From: Lateolabrax maculatus | Taxonomy: Eukaryota; Chordata; Actinopteri; Acropomatiformes; Lateolabracidae | Direction: 5' to 3' | DNA: 64,000 nt | NCBI GenBank assembly: GCA_031216445.1 | Contig: CM062219.1 | Location: 4,477,001-4,541,000, forward strand | In this document: positions 47,707 through 61,636 of the stretch, piece by piece | Position numbering within the stretch: the stretch's first letter is position 1 | Layout of the letters: each line of letters begins with the position of its first letter | Notes under the pieces: generated by a model | What the model was told of the DNA's origin: nothing | The model's input: the letters and a program-made list of their open reading frames with translations, nothing else | Database searches by the model: none | Translations under genes and position numbers: made by a program

Positions 47707-50700
47707 GGAGTCAAGGTTATTATTGTAAATGGATTAAACTGCTGAAAATGAAATTAAAAACATTCTTCAAAGTTGATTCAAAGAGTTTTTTTCAAGAGTT
47801 AGTGGAGACCAAAACAGAGCTAAAATGAGAGTGAATATTGGACATAACATTCATCAGATGGTCAGAAACGCAGCTCTATAACTGCCCAATGTGTAAATAA
47901 GCATCTGTTGGCTGGGAAGCTCACCATACCAACTTAAAAGGTGATAATATTGCTGCAGCTCATTTCTTCTGCTCCCAAGTGGCCAAAAATCTATTTTGCA
48001 CCTTTAAAAATGGCACAGTACGTGAAACTAAAACACACACATGATTGAGTTTTGTTTTTATCCTGTGTGTGGAGAGAGCAGTACTTTCTATCATGACTGC
48101 CAGTTGCTTTCCAAATGTAGGGGCATTTATCCAACATTATTTGAAAATGCAAATGATGTTCCCTGTTGAACATGGAATTAAAATATGACCCCAATCTTAA
48201 ATGTAAAATCAATGAATGTTTATGTGAAAAAAGGCTCATGCTGAAGCCATGGAAAACTAAAGTAAAGTAAAAATCTGTTGGAAAAAAAACTTAATCATGA
48301 ATCTGCAATAACCTTGGCATGTATTTGTATGCGTGTCTGTGTATGGCTTTCCTAATCATGACAAAGCCTTACTGTAATCAGAATGGCAGTGAAAGAAAAA
48401 AAATCACATTTGCAGTGATGAAATAAAAAGATAACCTGGTGAGGGATAGGAGGTGTCTCTGAGGGGTCAGCACTTTGTGTCCGTCTGTCTGTGCTACAGC
48501 TTTCATATGTATTGTTCTGTCCTGGTTACGTACCTGCCGATCCTCTCTGTTACTTTGCATATTAACTGTAATTGTATTCAGATGTTTTCATTTGAACCTC
48601 TTCAGAGGGCAAACAGCTCTCGGGCATGTAAATGAAACCTGACAGGCTTTTTCATAGTTTATATAAAATATGTTTATGAATACATGTTCACTCGAGAATG
48701 AAGCTTCCTAATGTTGTTCCCTAGTCTTATTGAATGTTATTTGTTCTGCTGCAGGTCTTTATCTCTTTTTTTATGCATATTTGGTGTAGCATGTGCTTTT
48801 CCTCTTTTTTTAAAACATGTTGTCAGGTTCTTGAACAATTACTTCAACAGCTTCTCCACATTCATTGTGTTCACAGAGCAAAGAGCCTCCAGCATATCAG
48901 AGCAGTCACATGAAAAAAGGTAATTAATCTTTACTTTTAATTTATATACGTGTAACTTGGATTACATTTTATTCTAGATGTTTTTTTTTTCTGCCTCTTT
49001 CTCTTGCTAAATAACTCAGCCTTTCACATTGGCCTGACTCACTGACTCACTCTTAATTAAAATGACAGTATGTTTCATCAAATATGTAATCCCCAGCGCC
49101 AGGAGCAACATATGTGGGTAACCATGCCGACCAGGTTGCTTGGTGACAGCGGGAACTCTGTGAAGTTTGCTGCTGTCTTTTGTGAAGCTCTTTTGTACTG
49201 GTTGGAGCTGGTTTTATGTGTGTTACTGGTGTTTTTTTTTTTGTTTTTTTTTACTGACAACAGAGGTGGTGACGTACAGATATCACTGTGGCCCTGAGCT
49301 ACTTCCAGCCCTGTTTTTGTGATGCACAATACCTTTGCTTTGTTTTCCATCTATGGCTTACAGGGTCATATTGCCCCTGTGTAGCCTATTTACAGATATG
49401 ACCAGTTGCAATGCATAATACATGTACTGCATGTTACAATTCACAGGCAAATTATGGTTTATGATTTCAAAGACTGCATAATCTAGTATACAATAAGCAC
49501 AAAAAGTGACAGTGTTACTTTATATAGCCTCTGTCTGCTCTAAGAGGGGTGGCACTGATTCAGAAAAAGGACATCCTTTTCTCTTCCTGTTCCACTCAGC
49601 CTATTTTCACTGCCGACCGATGCCAACTGATACAGCATTTCCTCTGCCACTTCAGTGTATAAATATCCTAATTAAACTGCCACACATCTGTAGCTCCCCC
49701 TAGTGGACAATAACAGACAGAAACAGGGATAGTGTAGAAGGCAAGCATTATTTTTTTGTGTATCCAGTTGACTGAACTGCGTAGTTTGTGTGAAGTGAAC
49801 AACCAGATTTGCATATTAAAAAGAAACATGTCTCCGCGGCTTTTGTGGTTTCTCGTCAGCATTAAAACGTCAGTGTGTGTCCGTGTGTGTGCGCTGTTCT
49901 TTACAGGGAGATTAGGTTCCGTAAGCGAGCCCAGTCTGCTGATGATGAGGGCAGCATGGAGCTGGCAGAGTCCCTCCAACATCTCACGCTGTCTGAGTTC
50001 CTCAAAGAGTATGTGGCGGGGGGGCTGACCCCTGTTTGACTGTTCTAACATCCTTAACCGTCCACTTCAAACAAACTAATCCTAACCAATATTCACTGTC
50101 TCTTTCTTTCTCTGTGTTCCTCCTCTCCTGTCTTAACATTATGCACCAGAAGTCTGTCATTGTCGTTTTGCATGTATCTAACCTCTAACAATTCTACTAA
50201 TTTTAATTTACTTTCACAGCACAGAGTCGCAGAGAATGAATGACTAACAAAGGATTTTTTGTGATCAGAATTTCATTTCAGCTGCTTTCCCTAACATTTT
50301 CCTTTACCAGAAACTACACGCTAAGCAATATCAGACAAAATTATAGTTTTGATGAACTGTTTTTTCGTTTCATGGCAGGAAGTTGCAGCTTAAATTAACT
50401 ACAACCCAGGTCATGAACCAGTTATATGCTTGCGCTCTAAAAGCATATAAGAATATACAGCTGTGCATATGGACCCTCTGCCTGCACCTACACCAGCCCA
50501 TCCTACTTGCTTTTGTTGTCCTGCAGACTCAGCAAGAAGAAAATGAGAATGGCGTGACTTTAATTAACACACGTGTAAGTTATAGAACACAAATGCATGG
50601 TAACACATTGACTCTGGCATTATTTAAATTTTTATTCAGAATTGAAGAGGAGGAGTTGGATAAGTACAACATCCCAACAAAGGTGGAGTCAGAGAAGTAC

Positions 50701-53700
50701 AAAGTCATCCGTACTTTCAGTTTTCTCAAGAGCAGGATGTCCAGCACACGCAACAAGACCAAGGTAAACCCAGACCACAAACAGTCCACTCCTCTGCTGT
50801 TACACACATCAAAAACAATATCTACATTAATATAAGGAATAACTGAACAAAACTTAAACTTGCTCTTGCTGTGTATGGTCAGCTTTACATGCTACACTAC
50901 ACTGTCAGCCTAATTTAAAAAGCTTCAAAATACAAGTTATGTTTCCATTTAAGTACGTGCTCTGCAGGTGCAGGTGTGTGTATGTTGTTGATGATTAAAT
51001 GTCAGTATTTGTGCTTTTAAGATATTATAACACTTTTATAAAGGCCAATTTGTGATTCTGTCTTTCTGCTCTCTGGGAGACACAACCAGGAAACGTTTCT
51101 GGGAACAACTCAAGGTCAGAGTGACAGACCAAACATGGTGCCCTGCCTCTTTCCTTTCAATGATTAATCCCCTATTGTTGAGTCAGCAAAGAGAATGGAA
51201 GCCCTCCCCAACCTGCATCTGTTTACGCTAAACTCCATTTCCTTGTTAGTGAACTTTGGAAAACAGGCGAGGATTCCCTCCAGGATCATATGTCGACTTA
51301 CACGTGGGAGAGTTTACTCTGCAAATAGAAACTTAAAGACAAAGATCTTCACCCTGGTTCATAGAAATATGAATTAAGGCCTGCTGCTTTGCTCAGCGTT
51401 CTTAGCTGCAGTTGTCCGTCACGCTTTGTCTCTGTGTGTATGGACTCTTTATTTACGCCTATGTCTCTGGCATGGTTTTCCAAGGGGAAAGGGAAGGACA
51501 GAGAGGCCAAGGATAGGCAGCTGAATGGACATCGGTTTAACACAGGCAGCTGTTTAGGCCCCACCGTGTGTGTGGTGTGTGAGAAACCAGCATCTGGAAA
51601 GGACTTGCTGCATTGCTCAAGTAAGTAATAGTGTAGTTACAAGAAGCTTACGTTTATATTTTTTAGTACAAAAACATTAAGTACAAAAACTTAAAAATAT
51701 AATTCTTTCCCAGGTTGTCCTGCTATCGTCCATAAGGGCTGTAAAGAATCTGTCCCCCCGTGTTTGAAGGTGAGTATTGTCTTGAAATATTGGTATAAAA
51801 AATGGTTTGAACTACTCATCTCTAATGGATTCTGTCCTTGCATCAATTGTTTATGCTGTAACCAGCCTCTCTCATTTGTATTACTTAGAAACTTCAGGAT
51901 AAGTATGCAGTAACCATGGTGAAGAACAGGACAGCATCCCTCCCACAGAGTGAGTTTACAACACAACGGTCACCAACAATTTTGCCGTCAAGCTCTCTTA
52001 ACCCTGTTGTGTGTGAAATGTCCTGTTTGTAATGTTTAGTTGTGGTTGTAATTGGGATGATTGTTGTTGATTCTCTTTGCTTTACCCACAGATTTCACAG
52101 TGAGAGACAGTCCTCCTCAGTGTGTGATCCCCATCTCTACTTCTCTACCTGCCATGACCGCGAAGGAGAGGAAAGACACTGTGACCCAGTCAAGCCCCAT
52201 CTCTGGGAGTTTCCCAAACAGTGACAGGTCATAAAGCTCTTCATAAATAACGTAACATGATGTGGGGATATTGGTAAAAATTTGGGGATAACAATGGTTG
52301 TCCATGTCCTTTTCTGTGTAACAGTCGGCTCAGTGAGAGTTCAGAGACAGAGTCTGATGCCTCGAAGATCACCAGCCGGTCAGAGGAGCTCCTGCCGACT
52401 CCAATGTCCTCCACCTCCACCGACTCATCCTTCGGAGAAGGTATGAGAAAAATAAGGCTCATTGTGTTCTGTTTTTTACAAAGTTCCACAGAAATTAAGA
52501 TTTTTACATGGAATTTGTGTCATGCACGCAAATGTTGATGTGTTTCCTTTTCGGAGAGGATGCTGACCAATGTAGTTTACAGAGTCCTTTTGCAACCAGC
52601 ACAGCTCCTAAAATTACCCAGTAAGGAAAAAAGGGGGAGAAAATGCAAATAAGCTGCTGACTTTGCATCACAATCCCTCTAAGTACTCCCAAGTTGCAAA
52701 ACAGGAAAAGGTTGAAAAAACTGGCTGCATTGAAAATTAAATTAAAAAAATGCCATCTTCACCTAGATTGTAATATGTTTTTTTTAAATCAGATTTCACC
52801 CATTTTTAAAGTAGAGAGTCCTTTATGGTGTTAAAAATGAAAGCCATATGACACCGGAATATGACACATTAAGTAAAAATACTCGTCTAAATATCGTCTG
52901 ATCAAAGATTCACAAGCTTTTGTACGTTTTGGGAAAAAGGCCTTTCCTACCTTCCACGTGAATGCAGTGAAAAAAAAAGGAGACTCCGAGTTTTCCACCA
53001 GCACCTGAACACAGCATGCATTTATGGATTGGAGGTTGTGAAACGAGCCTCAAAAGTCCACACACAAATGTAACCCAATCGACACGAGTCAGGTGATCCG
53101 TGCACACATCACATCTGGGAATAAATGCAAAAAAACCCCCAAAGTGATGATAGGTAAATAAGTAAATTGAGACTAGTGAAAGTGTAAAAGTAAAGAGCCC
53201 TGTCTCTTTTCAGTGAATGTTATGAGCACCGATTAATGAAACTGAACCCTGGCAGTTTTTTATTTGATACCTCTTTCTCTCCGTAGACTGTGTGGACGCG
53301 TACATCCACAGTGACATCTCGGCCGATGCTGTGGATTACGAGGCTGAGTCGTGGAGTCTGACAGTCGAGCACAAGTTCTGCAAGAAGCAGGACAAACGAG
53401 CTGTCAAGAGGCAGGATGTTATCTACGGTAAGCAGATGTCAGAGTTGTGAAAGAAGACCACTGGAATGTGTCTTTTTCTGCCAGTGTCAGTATCTCATAT
53501 ACCCAACTGCTGTAACCACATATAATTGCCATAAATTGCTATGATTGAGTAATAGAATAAGCTTTCTGCCAGGTTATATATAATATATCATATAATATAC
53601 ATGTCTGCGTGTGGGAACCTCTGATGCAGAGCTGATGCAGACGGAGCTTCACCACCTTCAGACGCTACACATCATGGCCGAGGTTTTCCGGCGAGGTATG

Positions 53701-56700
53701 AAGGAGGAAGTGCAGCTAGACACAGAAGCGGTGGAGCGGGTCTTCCCCTGTCTGGACCAGCTGCTTCTCTTCCACCATGCCTTCTTTGCTGCCATGAAGG
53801 AGCGGCGACACAGCTCAGCCCAGCCCCAGAGACACAGGAACTACCTCATCGAGCAAATAGGAGATGTCTTGCTCCAACAGGTTAGCTGGTCTTCTGGTTA
53901 TACCTTTCTCTTAGGTGTAATAGATGGAAAGTGGTGGGGGTGTGAACCACTGGGTGTTTGTGTGTGTTTTTCTGCAGTTTTCCGATGAGAATAGTGAGAA
54001 AATGAAGCAGGTATATGGAGAATTCTGCAGTCGCCACAACGAAGCGGTCAGCATTTTCAAAGAGCTTCAGCAGCATAACAAGAGATTTCAGAACTTCATC
54101 AAGGTACTTAACTGTCCCAGAGCATCTTTTTTCACAAATGTATCTTGCCTTTAACCAATTATAAAATAAAAGCATCACTACACTCAGGGAGAAGTAGCAT
54201 AACCCCTTGATGTTACTTTTTTCAAGCAACAAGGTAATAATTCTTTGGTGCGACGGAGGGAGATCCCAGAGTGCATCTTGCTGGTAACCCAAAGGATTAC
54301 AAAGTACCCAGTGCTGCTGGAGAGGATCCTACAGTACACTCAAGGTCAGTCAAGTACTGCCACCTGCTGGCTACATGGTCATATGGTCACCAAGGCTAAG
54401 CACAGCATACAAGATTTCAGTTGAAAATATACAGTACAACAAGATGTCTCCTTCAGTCCTCGTGTATTTCTCCTTCCTGAACCCTCAGAGGCGACAGAGG
54501 AGCACGCCAACCTTTCGAAAGCACTGGCTCAGGTTCGAGAGGTGATAACAGCCGTGGACATGAGTGTCAGCGAATATGAGCAGCATCAGAAGTTACAGGA
54601 GGTGTGGAACCGCATGGAGAATCGCAGCGCAGCCAAGCTGAAGAACGGCCACGCCTTCCGCAAGCAGGACATGATGGGGCCGGGACAAACGCTCAAACAC
54701 CAGGGCCTGCTTCTGTGGAAGACTGCCACCGGTCGACTTAAAGGTGACGCCGACATCTACTTTGATGTACGATTAATATGTAATTCTTACATCCTTCTAA
54801 CGTGTTTTCCTGCTTATCCCTCACTTCCGTAGATGTCCTGGCGCTCCTTCTCACAGATACACTCATCTTCCTGCAAGAAAAAGACCAGAAGTATACATTT
54901 GCCACTGTGGTACGCACACATTAATCACGTTAGGTTGATCTGAAAGAGACAAACACCAAGCTGCAACAATAATGTTACACGCTATTACCTGTTCTATTCT
55001 ATCTTGGGCCATTATCACGTCATGTAATATATTATTCCTCCTCACTTCTAATGTGCTTCAGGATCAGAAGCCTCCAGTCATCGCACTGCAGAAGTTAATA
55101 GTGCGAGAAGTAGCAAATGAAGAGAGGGGGATGTTTTTGATCAGCGCATCAGCCGCTGGGCCAGAAATGTACGAGGTCCACACGTCATCCAAAGAGGAAC
55201 GAAACACCTGGATGAGGCTCATTAGAGAGGCTGTAGAGAGGTGTGTACAAGTCTGTGTTTTACATATATGTGTGTGAGGAATAGGAAGATAACAAAAACC
55301 ACAGATTTCACAGTCAGTTACTGTTTTCTCCGCTCAGCTGTCCGGAGGAAGAAGAGGAATACACAAGTGAATCTGAAGAGGAGAAACGAGCCGCCGAGGC
55401 TCGAATTCATAAGATCCATAAGTTCCAAGGTATTTCGAAACTTGTGACATTATTTATTTATTTAGTTTATTCACAGTCTGGAATATTTTAGTTAATCTGT
55501 GAACCCAATGAACCTATGTATCAGAGAGTGTGATGAGCCAGGACCAGCGGATCTGCTCCTGTCTGGACGAGAAGCTGCAGATCTACACGGCGCTCTCTGC
55601 TCTGAATGGGAAGACGGAGGCTTCGCTGCTCAAACCGCGACTGCTCGTCCAGCCGCACTCGGAGGAGCTGCCCCAGGCGGCCGTGTTGCTGGCTGCAGCT
55701 CTGCAAGAGGGTGAGACCTTTTACATATACTGCACACTGTGTACTACACTGTGTAAAATACTCACACAGACATACAGTGCAGCTTTGTTTTTATTTTTTT
55801 GAGAACAAAGAACAAGAATATGAGAAAATAATTAGATATTACAAAATTGGGGTTTGCAAGATTTTTGCATTAAAACTGAATGAATAATTGTACCTTGCTT
55901 TACTCCACTTAAGCGTGTCTGGAAGAGTTATAGTTTTTGATAGACATTAATAAACACATAATCTACTTACAACTACATTGCAGTGTGTTAAACCCATTTA
56001 TTAAATGTTTAGGGGGGCAATAAAGAAATGCAGTCCCATTGTTTTCGCGAGTTTAGTTTTATTGATGATTGGCTTGACATAGGCAACAGGAACAGGGTCT
56101 TTCAATGATATATGTAATGAGATACACCTCATAGACATATTATATGGAGGGTATTTAAAGAGATATTCATCCTGTGGTATGGATTTTTCAGGAATTTTTC
56201 TCAGCTATAATGTTAAAAAGCAATTAACTTCTATTCCAAATCGAAGCACAAAAAAATGGAAGGGTCCAAAAAGTCCAAAAATGAAAATGGAAATGGTCTG
56301 CCAGTTTCATTTACCTTGCTGCCTCCAGCATTTGTTTTGTCCCAGTGAACTCCTTTGTAGGATGTCGCAAAATATCGTGTTATGTTCTTTCAACAAAACT
56401 CAATTCCTCACTTAATTGATTGAGCAGCACTTATAACACTGTTGTTTTTGTTTCCCAGCTGAGAACCTGAAAGCCACTCTGTTATCCAGGGCGTGTTGTT
56501 CTCCATCCAGCCACAGCCCGTACTCCGACACAGACTCTGTGTTTCCTCTCAGCCCTGCTACACTTGTGCAGCCCCCCTCAGACTCTGAGGCCTCGCCTGA
56601 AAACCCAGAGGCCCGCGAGGGTAGTTGGAGTGAGGCCCTTGAGCTTCAGTCCCCAACTCTATTGCACAAAACAGACACGAATGACATTGAATTCAAGGTA

Positions 56701-59700
56701 CAGCACAGTTTCTAGTATATAAAATGTATTTAGGTTACAGTGATTCTTGTTTGACCTCATGATGGAAATAAAGATTGTAAATTAAATAGGTGTTTTTGAG
56801 TTAAATATTGATACAGCAATAGGATGTAATGTTTTTCCCATTACTGTAGTTGTGATGGCAGAGGTACCGCGGTATTGCAGATGTATTATAGGTCATTATA
56901 GCCTCTTACAGGCTGCATCTGAACGTCACCTCTTTTCATTCCTTCACAGATGTGTGGCTCAAGATTGCCAACAGTTGTTTTAATAATTCAGTACAGTCTA
57001 TTAGAATTACATTTCAGTCTTAATGTGATGAATCATTGATAAGCTCATAATAAAGGAAGAGGTCTATTTAGTTCCCAAAGGTATTGCGCCATTAAAAATG
57101 GATATGGAGACTTATTCCAATTACCATGCCACAGTTGTGCTACCGTTTGCATTTCTTTGTGACCTGTGAGGTAAATGACTCCGATAAGAGAGAATAATTT
57201 CCGTATTGTTGACTGCAATGTGATAATTTAACCCTAAACAGTGTGGTAGGACACCAGGCAGACTCAAGGGGGCGCAAATGTTGCATGTATGCAACAGCAA
57301 ATTTTGACCCTCCATTAGCCATGAGAGGAAAGTATTTTGACCTGACTACTCCTAACTCATTATGTAGCAGAACAATTGTGACATTTAAATGACATCCTCA
57401 CAATCATGCATGAAAAACACAGCAGGCTTATTAATCTCCATGTTCTGTGTGATTTTGTTCATTAACAGGTTGCTCAAAGTGTCCAAAGCCTGACTCAGTT
57501 ACTCTACAGTCTGCAGGTGAGTGCATTACACAACATACAGTTAACCACCAGCTACTTTTTATCCTGCTTTCAGGCCTCATCATTATATCATTATCCAGTC
57601 AGCAAACAAACAAACCTCTCCTGTTCTCACTGAGAACATATACATGCTATGTTGGTTTCATACTCAGACAAGATAAAGGCTTTAATATGTCTGCACACTT
57701 CAGCTTCAGTGAACAGAGAACTAACACTGCTCTCAGCTGTTTGAAGCCAAAGGTAGCTATAGGAGCGAGAATTTTTTTCTGATCTTTTTTTCTGCTGAGA
57801 GACATAGGAGGGTCTTTTGTTTCACTACTGACACACACTGCTCTTTGGTATAAAATGTAAATTTGTGCAGAGAGAAAACGTACGTTTGCACAAGGAGTTC
57901 AACGTTTTGATCAGTCATATTTTCATATTCAAAGTTCTGTATCCCTTCTTGCATATGAATAGTGAAAACAGCAGGTATACAAGTGGTGTTGGGATCACGT
58001 CACCATGTAAATTCAGGGCACACAGTAGAGCCTGATCAACATTTCGGGCCCACATTTTGCCATTCAAATGACCTTCTCATATTGCTTGTTGTGAGGATGC
58101 ACATGTGGTTAAAGTGGTGGTTGAGCCGTTGCATTTTCATGAACCCCATCTCTGTGCCTTTTCCTTTCCTGTGCCAGGCTACGGTGGCCATCCAGGACAG
58201 CTGCTACGAGGTCCAGAGGGTCCTCCTCCATGAGACCGGGCGCCCTTCCCCCCGCGCCCAGCGACCGCATCTTCCAAGCGTCAGGGGCAACACTTTACAG
58301 GAACAGGAGAAGCAGCGTAACCTGGAGAAGCGGAAGGAGGAGGTGGCGGCGGCTCAGCGGCTCCAGGACCGACTGCGCCAAGAGAAGGAGCGCTGGGAGA
58401 GGGAGTGCCAGGCCAGGGAGAGCCAGCAGGGGGAGCAGGAGAGCAGGCTGGAGGAGAGGGAGAGGCAGTGCCACCTGGAGGCGGAGAGGCTGAGGCACGA
58501 GAGGGAAGCGTTGGATGAGCAGCTGGAGGAGTACCAGCAGAGCTTGGAGCGACTCAGGGAGGGCCAGAGGAATGTGGAGAGGGAGCGCGAGCGGCTGGAG
58601 AACCAAGAAAAGCTGCTCCAGACCTGGAGGCACAGCCGGCAGAGGAGTCTGCCCACTGTGATACCCCACATGGTCATCCCTCTAGATGGGCAGCAGGTAG
58701 GAGGGGCGCACAACCAACAACTGTTTCTTCTGTTTATGGATTTTTAAATAACGTCTGATGTTTAGTCAGTTGAGGGCTCAGTAATGCTCCCGACTAAAGC
58801 TCTTGACCCTGACGCGATGTGAGGTAGATATGCAGTGTTTATGGAGTATTTCTCGGCTGAAGTCATTAATGAGAAGCTTTTCTCAGTCAGTTATCAGCCT
58901 GAGTTACGTTGGTTCACTCATTTACGCAGGGCAGCTCAATCGCTTTGATATACGACCTGCGATAATGAGAGCAATTTCAGCATCATTTGTCTCTGTGCTC
59001 CAGCAGCTCCACTCACCAATAAACATCTTAATGATTGATGATAATTAAACCGTTGCAAATAAAAGCTCCAACAAAATAATTAAAACCAGAGGCACGCAGC
59101 CCAAGAAACCAATCAATTCTGTCCAAAAGGACTTAAATTATCGACACTTTGTTTGAAAAACACTACAGTTCCCCGCAGCTGGAAGGCAGGGAGGATAAAG
59201 GGAGCACTGTTTCCCGTGCCCTTTAAGTCTCAATGTACCTCACATGCACAAGCAGCAGTGCTGAAACCAATATAGCACATACATCTATGTGAGCCTCTGC
59301 TGGGCACGGCTTTGTGCTGCTCAGTTCAGCAGGTGTGACTGTTCAAAAGACGCACACAGAGAGCACTTGCATGGACAGACAAATGAGCACACTCGTGTTA
59401 CAATATTCCCTCTCTCCCTCATTAATTAACACACCACCGTGGGCTTATACGGGCCAGACGTGATGAGGCTCTCGTGGCTTTTTCCGGACTTATTTATTTC
59501 CATTCACCTATTTTAGTCAGTGTGGAGGCTGCATTAACAACAGTAGTCTGACAAAGGCGTGCGGAGGCATTGGAGGTCCTAATGTTCCCCTGCTAATGTT
59601 TTCGCCAGAGGCAGCAGTTCACAGGGTCAGAGACAGATCGAATGACGTACACACACACACAGCAGCTCTCAGGTCATTTCTAATTAGCTGTGCTGCCTCC

Positions 59701-61587
59701 CAGCAGCAGAGGAAAGGCCGTGATGATGTGAAGATGGGTCATCTGAGTATTAGAAGAGGACAAGAGGAGGGGCTGCAGCCTTAAGCAAGCTTCAGCAGGG
59801 ACACCTTGCACTGTATATTAAAGGGTCAGCTCACCCAGATGATTAAACCTTTTTTCCACTTACCTCTACCTGTATCTGTTTATGCATTTTTTGTTTTATT
59901 TGTCCAGGGTTCAAGCTTTCCATCTTTGAGAGTTTGCGCTCTACACCAATACAATGGAGATCTTATGCTAGATACCACTCGAAGGAAGTGAGAAATTTGT
60001 TTGTGCGTGAACTGCCTTTGTTATTATATTTCTATTACATTTCATGATCCCTCATGCAAATGCATCAGTGCATTTCAAAGGTGCATTGCTGAATGGTTTC
60101 ACAGATGTAGAAACTATCCAATCATCAACGTCCATTCTTGCTTTAGAGGCTCTCACATGCGCAAGAATACGAGCTTCGTCTGAATGTCTGTTCTTGACTT
60201 TCACCTTTTAACTCTGTTGCTGAATGTGAGTGTGACATTTGCTCTCTCCCTCAGGACTCCGCACCAAGTCAGTCCAGAGACCACGCTGGTAACGGCTCCG
60301 TGTTCGTGAACGAGGCTGCGTTCGCAAGCAGCAGCGTCAACAACCGCCACGTCAGCCACAAAAGAAACGACCCCAGCGCGCACAATTGTCTCAACACCCT
60401 CCTGGCAAGATCCAACAGCAGACAGACCCCCACCGCTAAGACTCCCCACAGTCCACAGTCAGACTCACAGGGATGGGTGATGGGGACGGGATACCTCTAC
60501 AGCTCTGCAGGAAGGCTGGGACTGCAGCACACACCCAGTGGTAAGAATTACCATCAAGTTAATGTGTTTTTCATCTGTTGTAAAGGGTACGTTTAAAGGG
60601 AAACAGAAAAAGAAATGGCAACTAGGGGCTCATGAGGACTTTTGTTGTGTCCTGCTACTATAACACTAGGTTTATATATAATTATAGGTGTTTGTCTATC
60701 TAGTGTGTAGACAAGTGCTGGAAGTAACTAGTATTATTTTCATTATCAGTTCAGTTCGCTATAAAATCTCAGAATATAGTGAAAAGGACCGGTTACAATA
60801 TACTGAAGCTCAGGGTGACATCTTCAAATATATTGTTTTGTCCAACAAACTGTCCAAGATACTCAGGTATCTTATCCATCATGTACTGTAAGACTGTGTC
60901 TCCCATTGTTTTGGCTTCTGACACCTTAAAATGAAGCGGTGTCTACTTTGTGACCAGCCATCATTTTTCTTTTTTTTACCTACTTCATTAATCATCTCAT
61001 GAACCTCTTAGATTTAACATGTGACCCATTTTAGGGGTCTCAATACCCAGGTTGGGAAAAAATGAAACAAGACAATTAGCAAATTGTCAAATAAGAGGCA
61101 GGAATTATAAAGAAAATGTGGTGCTTTTGCTTGAAAAATGTATTTTCTGCCGATGGACAGCTCTAGTGTAGACACATATTTTTAAAGCAATAAAAGCTAC
61201 AGAACAAAGAAACCAAAGCTGCAGAGAAAATTATCTGATTAGATGTTAACACCACTCATTTCCATCTTAAAGAGGATTTTTTAAAACTGTCTTTTGCTAT
61301 CAGATAGCATCTGTGAAGGGAAGTAAGTTGGAATAGCAAAATCCACTTATTAATGCATCAAGTAGCTCAATTACTAACTTTTAATACTGGATATGTTTAA
61401 TATCCTGTATCTTTGTTTTATAATATTATATTATTATATTACGCAGCTCAAGTGCGTCTCGTATTGGACAGTAGTGTGCTATTATCATACTGTCTCTGCT
61501 GCTCAACATGAATGAGAAATCTGCTACCTGTGCGAATGTAAACAAACCCTCTGCCTGCACTGGTTTCATATACTGTATGTGAGAGCA

Positions 61588-61636
<49 letters not shown>

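Larger units (their letters stand above)
46786..48876 (+). other. arhgef28 intron 13 contents
   Basis: A 2.1 kb intron carrying the foldback element and a GT microsatellite. No exon recognised; exon 13 (phase 1) joins the 43-nt exon 14 directly. Confidence 0.6.
45800..48919 (+). other. arhgef28: arhgef28 exons 10-14: Ser/Pro-rich linker
   Basis: Exons: 45800-45915, 46032-46303, 46387-46570, 46674-46785 and 48877-48919. They encode residues about 376-617, a low-complexity, acidic, Ser/Pro-rich region likely to be disordered and phosphorylated (PPPNSEDFYPPSVPCSPPLS, SPEPNPTLSPLSSDVEKSED). The conserved island RLRSYSYSTPKISLRPARF in exon 13 matches human RSRSYSCSSPKISLGKTRL and anchors the assignment. 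All phases fit. Confidence 0.85.

Noticed and set aside
50531..50576. Possible extra arhgef28 exon after CCTGCAG
   Set aside because: In the phase set by exon 15 it meets a stop after ten codons, and exon 15 already joins exon 16 with conserved sequence.
58295..58713. Minus-strand open frames of about 120 codons opposite arhgef28 exon 33
   Set aside because: They arise because the coiled coil uses GAG and CAG codons, which read as Leu codons on the other strand. The plus strand encodes the conserved protein.
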